Part shown: positions 52,042 through 61,101 of the stretch, one piece after another
Numbering within the stretch: position 1 is the stretch's first letter
Layout of the letters: each line of letters opens with the position of its first letter
Assembly (NCBI GenBank): GCA_964619955.1
Contig: CAZUJF010000003.1
Span: 215,523-279,522 of the forward strand
Length of the DNA stretch: 64,000 nucleotides
Direction: 5' to 3'
Origin: JACQFK01 sp964619955
GTDB taxonomy: Bacteria; Planctomycetota; MHYJ01; JACPRB01
The notes under the pieces: model-generated
Told to the model about the DNA's origin: nothing
The model's database searches: none
Seen by the model: only the letters and a program-made list of their open reading frames with translations
Program-made: the position numbers and the translations under genes

Positions 52042-54756
52042 TTAGGCCGTCGCGGGGTCGAGCTTGTTGGGGTCGATGCCCAGGTCCTTCTGCGCCTTGG
52101 CGAGGTCCTTCTTGGGGAACTTGCCCGCCCTGGCCAGCTGATACAGCGCGGCGTAGGCGGTGTGCGCGGTGTCGACCTCGAAGTGCCGCCGCAGCGCCTC
52201 GCGCGTGTCCGAGCGGCCGAAGCCGTCCGTGCCCAGCGCGAAGAAGCGGTTCGGGAACCACTTCGCCACCATCTCGGGCAGCGCCTTCATGTAGTCGGTG
52301 ACGGCGACGATCGGCCCCTCGGTGCCGCCGAGCTGGCGCACGACGTAGGGGACCTTCTCCTCGCGCTCGGGGTGGAGGAAGTTCTGGCGCTCGCACTCGA
52401 GCGCCTCCCGGCGGAGCTGCACGTAGCTCGGCGCGCTCCAGACATCGGCCGCGACGCCGTACTTTTCGGCGAGCAGTTCCTGGGCCTTGAGGACGTCCTT
52501 GAGCAGCACGCCGCTGCCGAGGAGCTGGACCCGGCGTTCCTTGCCGACCTTGGCGTCTGCCGCCCGGAAGAGATAAAGCCCCTGGATGATGCCGTCCTCG
52601 GCACCCGCGGGCATCGCGGGCTGGACATAGTTCTCGTTGTAGAGCGTGATGTAGTAGAAGCAGCTTTCCTGGTCCTGGTACATCCGCTTGAGCCCGTCGT
52701 GGATGACGACGGCGACCTCGTAGCCCCAGGCCGGATCGTAGATGCGGCAGGTGGGCACCGCGCTGAAGAGGATCGGGCTGTGCCCGTCCTCGTGCTGCAG
52801 CCCCTCGCCGTTGAGCGTGGTCCGGCCCGCGGTGGCGCCCAGCAGGAAACCCTTCGCGCGGCTGTCGGCCGCCGCCCAGACGAGGTCGCCCACGCGCTGA
52901 TAGCCGAACATCGAGTAGTAGATGTAGAACGGGATCATGTTGACCCCGTGGTTCGCGTACGCGGTGCCGGCGGCGGTGAAGCTCGCCATCGAGCCGGCCT
53001 CGTTGATGCCCTCCTCGAGGATCTGGCCGTCGATGGCCTCCCGGTAGAAATTGCCGAACTTCCGGTCGACGGGCTCGTAGCGCTGCGGCACCGAGGAGTA
53101 GATGCCGATCTGCGTGAACATGGCCTCCTGGCCGAAGGTCCGCCCCTCGTCCGGGATGATGGGCACCACCCGGCTTCCGATCTTCGCGTCCTTGTACAGG
53201 CTGGTGAGGACCCGGTTGTAGGCCATCGTCGTGGAGGCTTCCTTGCCGCCTCCCTTGAGCACGTCGGCGAAGACCTCCAGCGGGGGGAGCTCCTCCTTCT
53301 TCACCCGCACGAGGCGCCGCGGAACGTAGCCGCCGAGCGCCTTCCGGCGCTCGTGCAGATACTGCATCTCCGGGCTCTTCTTGGGCGGGAGATAGAAGGG
53401 GGGATCGGCGAGCTTCTCGTCCGGGATCGGCAGGTTCATCCGGTCCCGGAAGATGCGCAGCTCCTCGGCGCTGTTGAAGTACTTGGCGTTGTGGGCGACG
53501 TTCTTGCCTTCGGCCAGCTCGCCGGTGCCCCAGCCCTTGACCGTCTTGGCCAGGATCGCCGTGGGTTTGCCGTTGTTCAGCGTCGCCGCCTGGTGGAAGG
53601 CCGCGTAGACCTTGAGCGGGTCGTGGCCGCCGCGGCGCAGCTTCCGGATCTGCTCGTCGCTGAGCGCCGCCGCCAGCTTCGCCGTCTCGGGGTACTTCCC
53701 GAAGAAGTGCTGGCGGGTGTAGGACCCGGGCTCCACGACGTATTTCTGGTACTCGCCGTCGACCACCTCGCCCATGCGCTTGACGAGCAGGCCGCTGTCG
53801 TCGGCGTCGAGCAGGGCGTCCCATTCGCTGCCCCAGACGACCTTGATCACGTTCCAGCCCGCGCCGCGGAAGACGGTCTCGAGTTCCTGGATGACCTTGA
53901 AATTGCCGCGCACCGGGCCGTCGAGCCGCTGCAGGTTGCAGTTGACCACGAACGTCAGGTTGTCGAGCTTCTCCCGCGCCGCGATCGAAAGCGCGCCGAG
54001 GGATTCGGGCTCGTCGCATTCGCCGTCGCCCAGGAAGGCCCAGATGCGCGAACCGCTCGTGTCCTTGATCCCGCGATGGTGCATGTAGCGGTTGAAGCGC
54101 GCCGCATAGATGGCGTTGAGCGGCCCGATGCCCATCGAGACCGTCGGATACTCCCACATCTTCGGCATGAGCCAGGGGTGCGGGTAGGAGCAGAGCCCCT
54201 TGCCGCCGACCTCCTGCCTGAAATTCTCGAGGTTCTCCTCGGTGAGGAAGCCCTCCATGAACGCCCGGGCGTAGATGCCCGGCGAGGCGTGGCCCTGGAA
54301 GTAGATCGAGTCGCCCGCCTGGCCGTTCTCCCGGCTCTTGAAGAAATGATTGAAGCCGATTTCGTAGAGCGTGCAGGCGGAGGCGTAGGTCGAGATGTGC
54401 CCGCCGACATTGGTCCCCTTGACCTTGTTCGCACGGTGCACCATGACCGCCGCGTTCCAGCGGATGATGGCCCGGATCTTCTTCTCAAGGCTCTCGTCGC
54501 CGGGGAACCTGGGCTGCTCGTCGGCCGGGATGGAATTGATGTAGGGCGTCTGGACGAGCTCCGGAAGCTCGACGGCGTTGCGCAGCGCGTTCTGGTGGAG
54601 CTGGCGGACCATGAAGCGGGCCCGCTCCTCGCCGTGGTAGACGCGGAGCTGCTCGAAGGCCTCGACCCACTCGGAGGTCTCCTGCGGGTCGCGGTCGACG
54701 CCGCCGATCTCCTCCTCGGTCTTCCGCGCGTCGTCGGGCTCCTGCACGCTGCTCAT
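52042..54756 (-). CDS. aceE: Pyruvate dehydrogenase E1 component (homodimeric type)
   Basis: 904 residues, the AceE type found in proteobacteria and actinobacteria rather than the alpha/beta heterodimer. NVGGHISTYASACTLYEIGFNHF, ThDP motif AFLGDGECDEPESLGALSIA with FVVNCNLQRLDGPVRGN, KTVKGWGTGELAEGKN and GINEAGSMASFTAAGTAYA support the assignment. It decarboxylates pyruvate and transfers the acetyl group to lipoyl-E2. The E2 (aceF) and E3 genes are not in the window. GGAGGAGCG precedes ATG 54756. It lies 39 nt downstream of icd in the same direction. Confidence 0.95.
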   Translation of the reverse strand: MSSVQEPDDARKTEEEIGGVDRDPQETSEWVEAFEQLRVYHGEERARFMVRQLHQNALRNAVELPELVQTPYINSIPADEQPRFPGDESLEKKIRAIIRWNAAVMVHRANKVKGTNVGGHISTYASACTLYEIGFNHFFKSRENGQAGDSIYFQGHASPGIYARAFMEGFLTEENLENFRQEVGGKGLCSYPHPWLMPKMWEYPTVSMGIGPLNAIYAARFNRYMHHRGIKDTSGSRIWAFLGDGECDEPESLGALSIAAREKLDNLTFVVNCNLQRLDGPVRGNFKVIQELETVFRGAGWNVIKVVWGSEWDALLDADDSGLLVKRMGEVVDGEYQKYVVEPGSYTRQHFFGKYPETAKLAAALSDEQIRKLRRGGHDPLKVYAAFHQAATLNNGKPTAILAKTVKGWGTGELAEGKNVAHNAKYFNSAEELRIFRDRMNLPIPDEKLADPPFYLPPKKSPEMQYLHERRKALGGYVPRRLVRVKKEELPPLEVFADVLKGGGKEASTTMAYNRVLTSLYKDAKIGSRVVPIIPDEGRTFGQEAMFTQIGIYSSVPQRYEPVDRKFGNFYREAIDGQILEEGINEAGSMASFTAAGTAYANHGVNMIPFYIYYSMFGYQRVGDLVWAAADSRAKGFLLGATAGRTTLNGEGLQHEDGHSPILFSAVPTCRIYDPAWGYEVAVVIHDGLKRMYQDQESCFYYITLYNENYVQPAMPAGAEDGIIQGLYLFRAADAKVGKERRVQLLGSGVLLKDVLKAQELLAEKYGVAADVWSAPSYVQLRREALECERQNFLHPEREEKVPYVVRQLGGTEGPIVAVTDYMKALPEMVAKWFPNRFFALGTDGFGRSDTREALRRHFEVDTAHTAYAALYQLARAGKFPKKDLAKAQKDLGIDPNKLDPATA

Positions 54757-54795
54757 TCACGCTCCTCCGGGATGTTCCGGTCATTGTAGCGGGGT

Positions 54796-56019
54796 TTAGC
54801 CCAGCCGGGCCTTCAAATTGGCGGCGAGCAGCGCGAGGAAGGGCTCCGTCGGCAGCCAGCTGTCCTTCGGCGGCTCCAGCTCGCCGTGCAGCGAACGGGC
54901 GAGGTCCTTCGTCATCTTCCCCGATTCGACCGTCGCCACGCAGACCTCCTCGAGCGTCGAGGCGAATTTCGCGAGCTCCGGCGTGCCGTCCAGCTTCGCG
55001 CGGTGGGCGAGGGCGCGGGTCCACGCGTAGATCGACGCGATCGGGTTCGTGCTCGTGACCTTGCCGGCCTGGTGGTCCCGGAAATGCTTCGTCACCGTGC
55101 CGTGCGCCGCCTCGGCCTCCATCGTCACGCCGTCGGGGCAGAGCAGCACGGACGTCATCAGGCCCAGCGAGCCGAAGCCCTGCGCCACCGTGTCGCTCTG
55201 CACGTCGCCGTCGTAGTTCTTGCAGGCCCAGAGGATGCCGCCGTCCCACTTGAGCACCTGCGCGACCATGTCGTCGATGAGCCGGTGCTCGTAGGTCAGC
55301 GAGCGCTTCTTGTACTCGGCGGCGAACTCCCTGTCGAAGACCGCCTGGAAGGTGTCCTTGAATCTCCCGTCGTAGACCTTCAGGATGGTGTTCTTCGTCG
55401 AGAGGTAGACGGGGAAGTTCACCATCAGGCCGTACTGGAAGACGGAGCGGGCGAACTCGACGATCGACTCGTCCGTGTTGAACATGCCCAGGCCGATGCC
55501 GGGGCCCGTGAACTCGTTGATCACCCACTCCTGCTTCCTGCCGTCCTTGCCCTCCCAGACCATCTTGAGCGTGCCGGGGCCGTCCGTGCGCACGTCCTGG
55601 GCCTTGTACTGGTCGGCGTGCGCGTGACGCGCGACGACGATGGGCTTGGTCCAGGCGGGGATGAGCTTGGGGATGTTCTTGCAGACGATGGGGGCGCGGA
55701 AAATCGTCCCGCCGAGGATGTTGCGGATCGTCCCGTTGGGGGACTTCCACATCTTCTTGAGCGAGAACTCCTTCACGCGCGCCTCGTCGGGCGTGATCGT
55801 GGCGCACTTGACCCCGACCTTGTGCTTCTGGATGGCCTTGGCCGAGTCGACGGTGACCTTGTCGTCCGTCTGGTCGCGGTTCTGGATCGAGAGGTCGTAG
55901 GTCTCCAGGTTCAGCGAGAGGAAGGGGTGGAGCAGGCGGTCCTTGATCCACTCCCAGATGATGCGGGTCATCTCGTCGCCGAGAATCTCGACGACCGGGT
56001 TCTTCACGGTCACTTTCAT
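54796..56019 (-). CDS. icd: NADP-type isocitrate dehydrogenase (dimeric, eukaryote-like subfamily)
   Basis: 407 residues. VTVKNPVVEILGDEMTRIIWEWIKDRL at the N-terminus, KSPNGTIRNILGGTIFRAPI, GYxxx-type metal residues in KNYDGDVQSDTVAQGFGSLGLMTS and AAHGTVTKHFRDHQAGK match the type II IDH group (eukaryotic IDH1/2-like) rather than E. coli Icd. It oxidises isocitrate to 2-oxoglutarate. ATG 56019 was chosen over an upstream ATG at 56070: a -10-like TATCTT lies 7 nt before 56019 and the family starts at MxVxNP. Confidence 0.93.
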   Translation of the reverse strand: MKVTVKNPVVEILGDEMTRIIWEWIKDRLLHPFLSLNLETYDLSIQNRDQTDDKVTVDSAKAIQKHKVGVKCATITPDEARVKEFSLKKMWKSPNGTIRNILGGTIFRAPIVCKNIPKLIPAWTKPIVVARHAHADQYKAQDVRTDGPGTLKMVWEGKDGRKQEWVINEFTGPGIGLGMFNTDESIVEFARSVFQYGLMVNFPVYLSTKNTILKVYDGRFKDTFQAVFDREFAAEYKKRSLTYEHRLIDDMVAQVLKWDGGILWACKNYDGDVQSDTVAQGFGSLGLMTSVLLCPDGVTMEAEAAHGTVTKHFRDHQAGKVTSTNPIASIYAWTRALAHRAKLDGTPELAKFASTLEEVCVATVESGKMTKDLARSLHGELEPPKDSWLPTEPFLALLAANLKARLG

Positions 56020-56026
56020 GGGCGGG

Positions 56027-56055
56027 AAGATAACACGGCGGCGGGACGTTTTCCA
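56027..56055 (-). promoter_or_regulatory. Putative leaderless promoter for icd
   Basis: Minus strand: -35 TGGAAA (56055-56050), 17 nt, -10 TATCTT (56032-56027), 7 nt, ATG 56019. No Shine-Dalgarno sequence is present. Confidence 0.45.
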
Positions 56056-56109
56056 GAAAGTCCGGGGCATTGACCTGCGCCGGCCGCTTTGGTCTAATCC
56101 CCTTCCCGC

Positions 56110-56207
<98 letters not shown>

Positions 56208-56226
56208 TAATCCCCCCATTTTTGGC

Positions 56227-56255
56227 TCGACGGAATTCGCTTGTGCATTTATACT
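56227..56255 (+). promoter_or_regulatory. Putative promoter for the zinc-ribbon gene
   Basis: -35 TCGACG (56227-56232), 17 nt, -10 TATACT (56250-56255). About 95 nt of leader precede ATG 56355. Confidence 0.45.
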
Positions 56256-56354
56256 CCATGGGGAGCCGCCGGCGATCGTGCGCCCTTTTCGGGGGGCGGC
56301 CGGCGTTCTAGAACGTGAGGACCGGGGCGGGCCCTCGCATTGAACCAGGGATCT

Positions 56355-57185
56355 ATGTCTGAAATCGTCTCGGCCCGCTGCTTCGGCTGCGGCCATATCA
56401 TCAAGGTTCCGGCGGCGCTGGGGGGCAAGAAGGCCCGCTGCCCCCAGTGCACCAACACCATCACCATTCCGAGCCCCAGCGAGACCCACGACGACATCGT
56501 CTCCGACGACCAGCTGACCGAGGTGGCCCGCGACGGCGACCCGATCAACGACGACGACGAGCCCGGGTCCGGCGGTCAGGTCGTGGAAGGCGAACTCGTC
56601 GAGGAAGATCCCTCGAGCGTCCGTCGACGCTCCGGCACGGCGGCGCGCCGGGCCTCGAGCAGCAGCGCGAATCTCCGCGCCCAGGGCCCGGGCGCCGGCC
56701 GGGGCACCCAGCCGCGCCACGGGGCCCCGCCTGCCAAGAAATCCGGCGCCGGCGTCGCGGTGGGCGTCGCCCTCGGCGTGCTCGTGGTGGGCGGCATCAT
56801 CATCGGCGCGATGATGGGCGGGGGGGGCGGCGCGGCGAAGGTGAAGGGCAAGGCAGCGGGGGATCCGACGCAGGGCACGGTCCCGGTGGCGCCGGCTTCG
56901 AACATCGACGAGGCGCTTCAGGCCCGCTGCCTGGACTACATCGAGGCCGTCAACAAGGGCGACCCCGCGAAGCTCGTGAAATTCTTCCCTCCCGAGGAGG
57001 AGGCGGCGGCCATGCGGGACGTGAACCGCTTCCTCGGACAGGGGCCGAGCTATTCGAATTACGAGGTCAAGAAGGCGGATGCCTCCAGCGGCGCGGTGAT
57101 CTTCAAACACGCCTCGGGCGAGAAGTCGATCGCGTTCAAGCAGGTGAACGGCGTCTGGTACGTGGCGGAGAAACCGACCCCGTAA
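56355..57185 (+). CDS. Zinc-ribbon, single-pass membrane protein with C-terminal NTF2-like region
   Basis: 276 residues. An N-terminal ribbon (ARCFGCGHIIKVPAALGGKKARCPQC) of the MJ0042/zinc-ribbon type is followed by an acidic and Ser/Arg-rich linker, a membrane helix (VAVGVALGVLVVGGIIIGAMM), and a C-terminal ~100 residues (IDEALQARCLDYIEAVNKGDPAKLVKFFPPEE ... IAFKQVNGVWYVAEK) with the pattern of a DUF4878/NTF2-like lipoprotein domain. Function unknown. The architecture (ribbon, disordered linker, helix, small domain) parallels the PA14 protein at 34430. AGGGAT precedes ATG 56355. Confidence 0.75.
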   Translation: MSEIVSARCFGCGHIIKVPAALGGKKARCPQCTNTITIPSPSETHDDIVSDDQLTEVARDGDPINDDDEPGSGGQVVEGELVEEDPSSVRRRSGTAARRASSSSANLRAQGPGAGRGTQPRHGAPPAKKSGAGVAVGVALGVLVVGGIIIGAMMGGGGGAAKVKGKAAGDPTQGTVPVAPASNIDEALQARCLDYIEAVNKGDPAKLVKFFPPEEEAAAMRDVNRFLGQGPSYSNYEVKKADASSGAVIFKHASGEKSIAFKQVNGVWYVAEKPTP

Positions 57186-57187
57186 GC

Positions 57188-57736
57188 TCAGTCGTTCCAG
57201 CCCATGCGGTGCAGCAGGAGTTCCTGCACCTGGCGGGCGCGCCGTTCGCAGCCCGCCATCTCCTGGGCGGCGCCGGCCGCGTAGGGGGCCTCCCGTGCGA
57301 TCCGCACGATGAGCAGTTCCCCCCTGCGGAGCCGCGCCAGCTCGAAGCGCATGGATTTCTCCCCCTGGTGGCGCACCGCATAGCCCGGCTCATCCCCCCA
57401 GGGCTCCGTCGAGAGGCTGACCTGCCCCCGGTCGCGGCGTCGCGACAGGGCCTCCTCCCGGCCCCGGCGGAATTCGAAGTCCGTCGTGCTGGTCCCGGGC
57501 CTGAGGCTGACGTGGAGGGTCTGCTCGGGATTCGACAAGGTCGCCCGGACGTCCTGGAGGAGCAGCTCTCCCTGGCGCCGGGTCGAGGGGGACAGCGCCG
57601 AGCAGGGGATCCCCAGCGTCTCGAGGTCGCGGCTGCTGACGAGCGTCCCGCCCACTTCCTCGGCGGTGATCCACAGCGCCGCCCCCGCCGTCAGGGCGAG
57701 TTCCACCAGGGTGACGATGACGGCGAAGCGCGCCAT
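57188..57736 (-). CDS. Membrane-anchored protein of unknown function
   Basis: 182 residues with an N-terminal hydrophobic segment (FAVIVTLVELALTAGAALWI) that is either a membrane anchor or a signal. The rest is soluble and Arg/Glu-rich; FELARLRRGELLIVRIARE suggests a small alpha/beta fold. No family recognised. Its start shares a base with the preceding hydrolase stop (TGATG), so the two are co-translated. It converges with the zinc-ribbon gene with 2 nt between stops. Confidence 0.65.
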   Translation of the reverse strand: MARFAVIVTLVELALTAGAALWITAEEVGGTLVSSRDLETLGIPCSALSPSTRRQGELLLQDVRATLSNPEQTLHVSLRPGTSTTDFEFRRGREEALSRRRDRGQVSLSTEPWGDEPGYAVRHQGEKSMRFELARLRRGELLIVRIAREAPYAAGAAQEMAGCERRARQVQELLLHRMGWND

Positions 57737-58737
57737 CAGTGGGCCGTCCTTTGGGAGAGCTGGGCAAGGATGTCGTTCAGCGCCGGCCCGAGCCGGAAGA
57801 GCAGGGCGTAGTGCCCCCCCTTGAACCAGCGGAGCTCGGGCCGGCCCATCGCCTCGTGCAGGCGCAGGGTGCAGTCCCGGGGGATCACCTCGTCGGACTC
57901 GGCGTTCACCATCAGCACCTCCTCGGGTCGCACGCGGGAGGCGAACGTGAGCGGTTCGAGATCCGCCCAGAGCTTCCGGAGCCCCTCCGCCGTGTGGCCC
58001 TCCTCGATGAGGCGGTCCCGGGCGGCCGCGGTCTCCTTGCTGCCGTGAAAGAGGATGGCCGGCAGATCCCCGCCGCCGATGAAGAACACGCTGCGGCCGA
58101 AACGGTCGTCCACGCCGAGGGCGAGCGAGCCCACGAGCGCCCCGAGGGAGATGCCGACCAGGCCGACGCGGGAGGGTTCGACGCCGGGGCGCGCGGCCAG
58201 CCAGTCGCCGGCGCGCCGGACGTCGAGCACCCCCTGCCGCAGATTCGAGACGGCCCGGTCCATGTCCTGCCGCGTGAGCTTCGTCCCGCGGCGGGGGCCG
58301 TCCTGGGAGGCCCTCGGCCCGTACTCCGGAAGGTAGATCATGAGGGTCGCGACGCCCTTCTCCGCCAGGCGCTGGCCGATGATCTCGAGGGTTTCGAACG
58401 AACCGCCGAGCCAGTGGAGGAGGACGGCGGCGGGACCCCGCCGCGTCCGGCCGGGGGGCTCCCAGTAGCGGGCCCAGACGACGTCGCTCTCCCGGACCTG
58501 CCCCTTCGCCGCGGAGGGGAAGCGCAGCCAGTGGAGGGCGTACGATTCGGTGCGCCGCACTTCGCGGAGCGTCCAGGGGAAGTCGGGGTCGGCGAACTCG
58601 TAGGAGGCGAGGCGGGCCTGGAGGGCGGGATCCGCGGAGGGGCGCAGCCGGCGGCAGGGGGAGCGGCCCTCGACGACTTTTTCGTCCTGGGCCGCGGCGG
58701 GGGCGAGCAGGAGCAGGAGGGGGAGCAGCCGCGTCAC
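57736..58737 (-). CDS. Secreted alpha/beta hydrolase
   Basis: 333 residues with a signal peptide (LLPLLLLLAPAAAQD). AAVLLHWLGGSFE is the oxyanion region, RVGLVGISLGALVGSLAL the nucleophile elbow (GISLG), VNAESDEVIPRD the acid, and KGGHYALLFR the His. Likely an exported esterase or peptidase-like hydrolase of unknown substrate. The start is GTG 58737; TATACT (58749-58744) lies 6 nt upstream and no Shine-Dalgarno is visible, suggesting a leaderless transcript. Confidence 0.78.
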   Translation of the reverse strand: MTRLLPLLLLLAPAAAQDEKVVEGRSPCRRLRPSADPALQARLASYEFADPDFPWTLREVRRTESYALHWLRFPSAAKGQVRESDVVWARYWEPPGRTRRGPAAVLLHWLGGSFETLEIIGQRLAEKGVATLMIYLPEYGPRASQDGPRRGTKLTRQDMDRAVSNLRQGVLDVRRAGDWLAARPGVEPSRVGLVGISLGALVGSLALGVDDRFGRSVFFIGGGDLPAILFHGSKETAAARDRLIEEGHTAEGLRKLWADLEPLTFASRVRPEEVLMVNAESDEVIPRDCTLRLHEAMGRPELRWFKGGHYALLFRLGPALNDILAQLSQRTAH

Positions 58738-58754
58738 GACCTGAGTATACCGCT

Positions 58755-59747
58755 TCAGCGCGGGCGCCTGCGCGGAGCGGCCTTCGGTTTCGGACGCAGC
58801 TCCTCGAGGATCTCGCGGGCGCCGCGGTTGACGAGGAGGGTTTCGAGCGCCGCGGCGATCCCGAGCGGGTCGTCCGCCGAGCCCGACTGGCGTTCGAGGA
58901 TCAGGCGGCTGCCGTTCACGCGCGCCAGGCAGGCGCTGAGGCGCAGCAGGCCGTCGTCCGAGAGCGTCGCGTGCACGCCGAGGGGGACCTGGCAGCCGCC
59001 CTCGAGGCGGCGCTGGAGTTCGCGCTCCGCCTCCACGCAGACGGCGGTCGCGGGATGGTGCACGGGGGCGAGGATCTTCCGCATCAGCGCGTCGTCCTCG
59101 CGGATCTCGAGCGCCAGCGCGCCCTGGCCGGCGGCGGGGACGAGCGTGTCGACCGGAAGCGTCTCGAAGGCGGGGGCCGCGTCGCCGTAGAGGCGGCCGA
59201 GGCCGGCGGCGGCCACGACGATGCCGGCGAGGGGCGAACGCGGGGCCCGCAGCTTGGCGAGCCGCGTGTCGAGGTTGCCCTTGAGCTCCGCGAATTTCAG
59301 CTGGGGGTGCAGGGCCTTGAGGATGGCCTGGCGGCGCAGGCTCGCGGTGCCGATGATCGATCCCGCGGGGAGCCGGCCGATGCCGGCGATGTCGCGGCCG
59401 ATGAAGACGTCCGCGGGGTTCGCGCGCTCCGGCACCGCGCCCAGCACGAGGCCGGGGGGCTGCTCGGAGGGCAGATCCTTCATGGAGTGGATGGCGAGGG
59501 AGACCTTCTTCGCGAGCAGGGCGCTCTCGATCTCCTTGACGAAGAGCCCCTTGCCGCCGCGGCGCAGCGCCGCCACGGTGGCGGCCCGGTCCCCCTGGGT
59601 CTTGATGGGGACGATCTCGAAGCGGACGCCGGGATTCAGCGCCTCGATGCGGGACAGGATGAGGCGGGTTTGAGCCAGGGCGAGCGCGCTGCCCCGGGTG
59701 CCGACTTTGATGGTCTGGGTCTTTGGAGAGGGCCGTTGGGGCGACAT
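58755..59747 (-). CDS. hemC: Hydroxymethylbilane synthase (porphobilinogen deaminase)
   Basis: 330 residues. IKVGTRGSALALAQTRLIL, IKTQGDR, KEIESALLAKKVSLAIHSMKDLPSE (catalytic Asp), IGTASLRRQAILKAL, LKGNLDTRLAKL and RLEGGCQVPLG (cofactor-binding Cys) are all present. It polymerises four porphobilinogens. I chose ATG 59747 over ATG 59780 because a promoter (TTGACT-16 nt-TAGAAT) overlaps the latter. It follows hemA by 84 nt in the same direction. Confidence 0.93.
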   Translation of the reverse strand: MSPQRPSPKTQTIKVGTRGSALALAQTRLILSRIEALNPGVRFEIVPIKTQGDRAATVAALRRGGKGLFVKEIESALLAKKVSLAIHSMKDLPSEQPPGLVLGAVPERANPADVFIGRDIAGIGRLPAGSIIGTASLRRQAILKALHPQLKFAELKGNLDTRLAKLRAPRSPLAGIVVAAAGLGRLYGDAAPAFETLPVDTLVPAAGQGALALEIREDDALMRKILAPVHHPATAVCVEAERELQRRLEGGCQVPLGVHATLSDDGLLRLSACLARVNGSRLILERQSGSADDPLGIAAALETLLVNRGAREILEELRPKPKAAPRRRPR

Positions 59748-59778
59748 GAGGGGGGAGGCTTTTTTGTCGAGAGAGCGC

Positions 59779-59806
59779 ATTCTAGCAAAACGGCGCCGAC
59801 AGTCAA
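59779..59806 (-). promoter_or_regulatory. Sigma-70-type promoter for hemC
   Basis: Minus strand: -35 TTGACT (59806-59801), 16 nt, -10 TAGAAT (59784-59779). Both hexamers and the spacing are identical to those of the lipoprotein promoter at 6961-6988. It allows hemC expression independent of the upstream hemA. Confidence 0.55.
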
Positions 59807-59831
59807 GGGAGCTCTGAAACGGACCGCGTTT

Positions 59832-61097
59832 TTACTTGTTGAGGCCGAACAACTTGCGGACAAAATGGATAAATTTGAAAGATTCAGGTTCCGAAGAGGC
59901 CTCGCGGAGCCTTTCGCTCGGATAATGGAGGACTTTGTTGACGATGCGGCGAGTGAGTTCTTGGAGTTCCGAACGCTGGGGTTCGCTGAGGCCGTTGAGT
60001 TTCCCCAGGGTGCGTTTGAGTTCCTCGTCGCCGATCGCGTGGAAGCGCTCCCGGAGCTGAACGAGCAGGGCGGCCACGTCCGGCGGCGTCATCCCCTTCC
60101 AGAAGTCGGCGCCCTCCTCCTCGAGGATGGGGGTCGCGCGGGCGACCTCGCGCTCGCGGTCGACGACGTTCTGCTGGACGATCTCCTGCAGGTTGTCGAC
60201 GTTGTAGAGGTACACGTCGTCGATCTCGTTGACCTCGGGGTGGATGTTGCGGGGCACGGCGATGTCGATGAGGAACATCGGCTCGTGGCCGCGCGCCTTC
60301 AGCGCCCGTTCGACGGCGTCCACCGTCAGGACATGGGTGTCGGCGCGGATGCAGCTGATGACGACGTCGCCGAGCGGGAGGACGCGGGGAAGCTCCTCGA
60401 GCAGGTGGGCCTGGCCGCCGACCGGCTCCGCCAGGGCGCGGGCGTTCTCGAGCGTGCGGTTGACCACGTGGATGCGCTGCACGCCGCGATGGCGGAAGGC
60501 CGCGAGCGTGAGCTCCCCCATCTCGCCCGCCCCGATGATGACGACGCGCTTGCGGCTGAGGTCCTGGAAGATGTTCTCCGCCAGGCGGCTGGCGACCGAC
60601 GGGACGGAGACGTTGCGTTCGCCGAGCTGCGTGGTGCTGTGGACGCGTTTCGCGACGGCGAGCGCCTGCTGGAAGAGCCGGTTGAGGACCCGGCCCGTCG
60701 CGCCCTCCGCCTGCGCGGCGAGGTAGGCGTCCTTGACCTGCGCGATGATCTGCGTCTCCCCGAGCACCATCGAATCGAGGCTCGAGGCCACGCGGAAGAG
60801 GTGGTTCACCGCCTCCGGGCCCTGGTGGTGGTAGAGCGCCGGGGCCAGCTGCGCCTCGTCGACGCCGTGGCGCCTCGCCAGCAGGCCGGCGACGATTCCG
60901 CCGTCCGGGGCGGCCGCCTCGTGGACGGAGTAGAGTTCCACGCGGTTGCAGGTCGAGAGGATGACGAGTTCGAGGGCGCCGAGGTCCTGCCGGAGCCCGG
61001 CCAGCGCGGCGGGCAGCGCCTTGGGGTCGACCGCGAGTTTTTCGCGGAGTTCCACCGTCGCGCGCGTGTGGTTCAGACCGGTGACTCGGATTTCCAT
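59832..61097 (-). CDS. hemA: Glutamyl-tRNA reductase
   Basis: 421 residues. ILSTCNRVELY (nucleophilic Cys), RVASSLDSMVLGETQIIAQVK, VVIIGAGEMGELTLAAFRHRG (NADPH), FLIDIAVPRNIHPEV and a C-terminal dimerisation domain. The first committed step of C5-pathway tetrapyrrole synthesis. Starts 4 nt after the HemX/CcsA-like gene; CTAGACCC separates them, so it is probably co-transcribed from the siroheme-dehydrogenase promoter. Confidence 0.95.
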   Translation of the reverse strand: MEIRVTGLNHTRATVELREKLAVDPKALPAALAGLRQDLGALELVILSTCNRVELYSVHEAAAPDGGIVAGLLARRHGVDEAQLAPALYHHQGPEAVNHLFRVASSLDSMVLGETQIIAQVKDAYLAAQAEGATGRVLNRLFQQALAVAKRVHSTTQLGERNVSVPSVASRLAENIFQDLSRKRVVIIGAGEMGELTLAAFRHRGVQRIHVVNRTLENARALAEPVGGQAHLLEELPRVLPLGDVVISCIRADTHVLTVDAVERALKARGHEPMFLIDIAVPRNIHPEVNEIDDVYLYNVDNLQEIVQQNVVDREREVARATPILEEEGADFWKGMTPPDVAALLVQLRERFHAIGDEELKRTLGKLNGLSEPQRSELQELTRRIVNKVLHYPSERLREASSEPESFKFIHFVRKLFGLNK

Positions 61098-61101
61098 GGG
61101 T

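Noticed and set aside
56258..56311. A 17-codon frame (ATG to TAG) downstream of the zinc-ribbon promoter
   Set aside because: No ribosome-binding site, Arg/Gly composition typical of GC-rich chance frames, and it begins at or before the expected transcription start.
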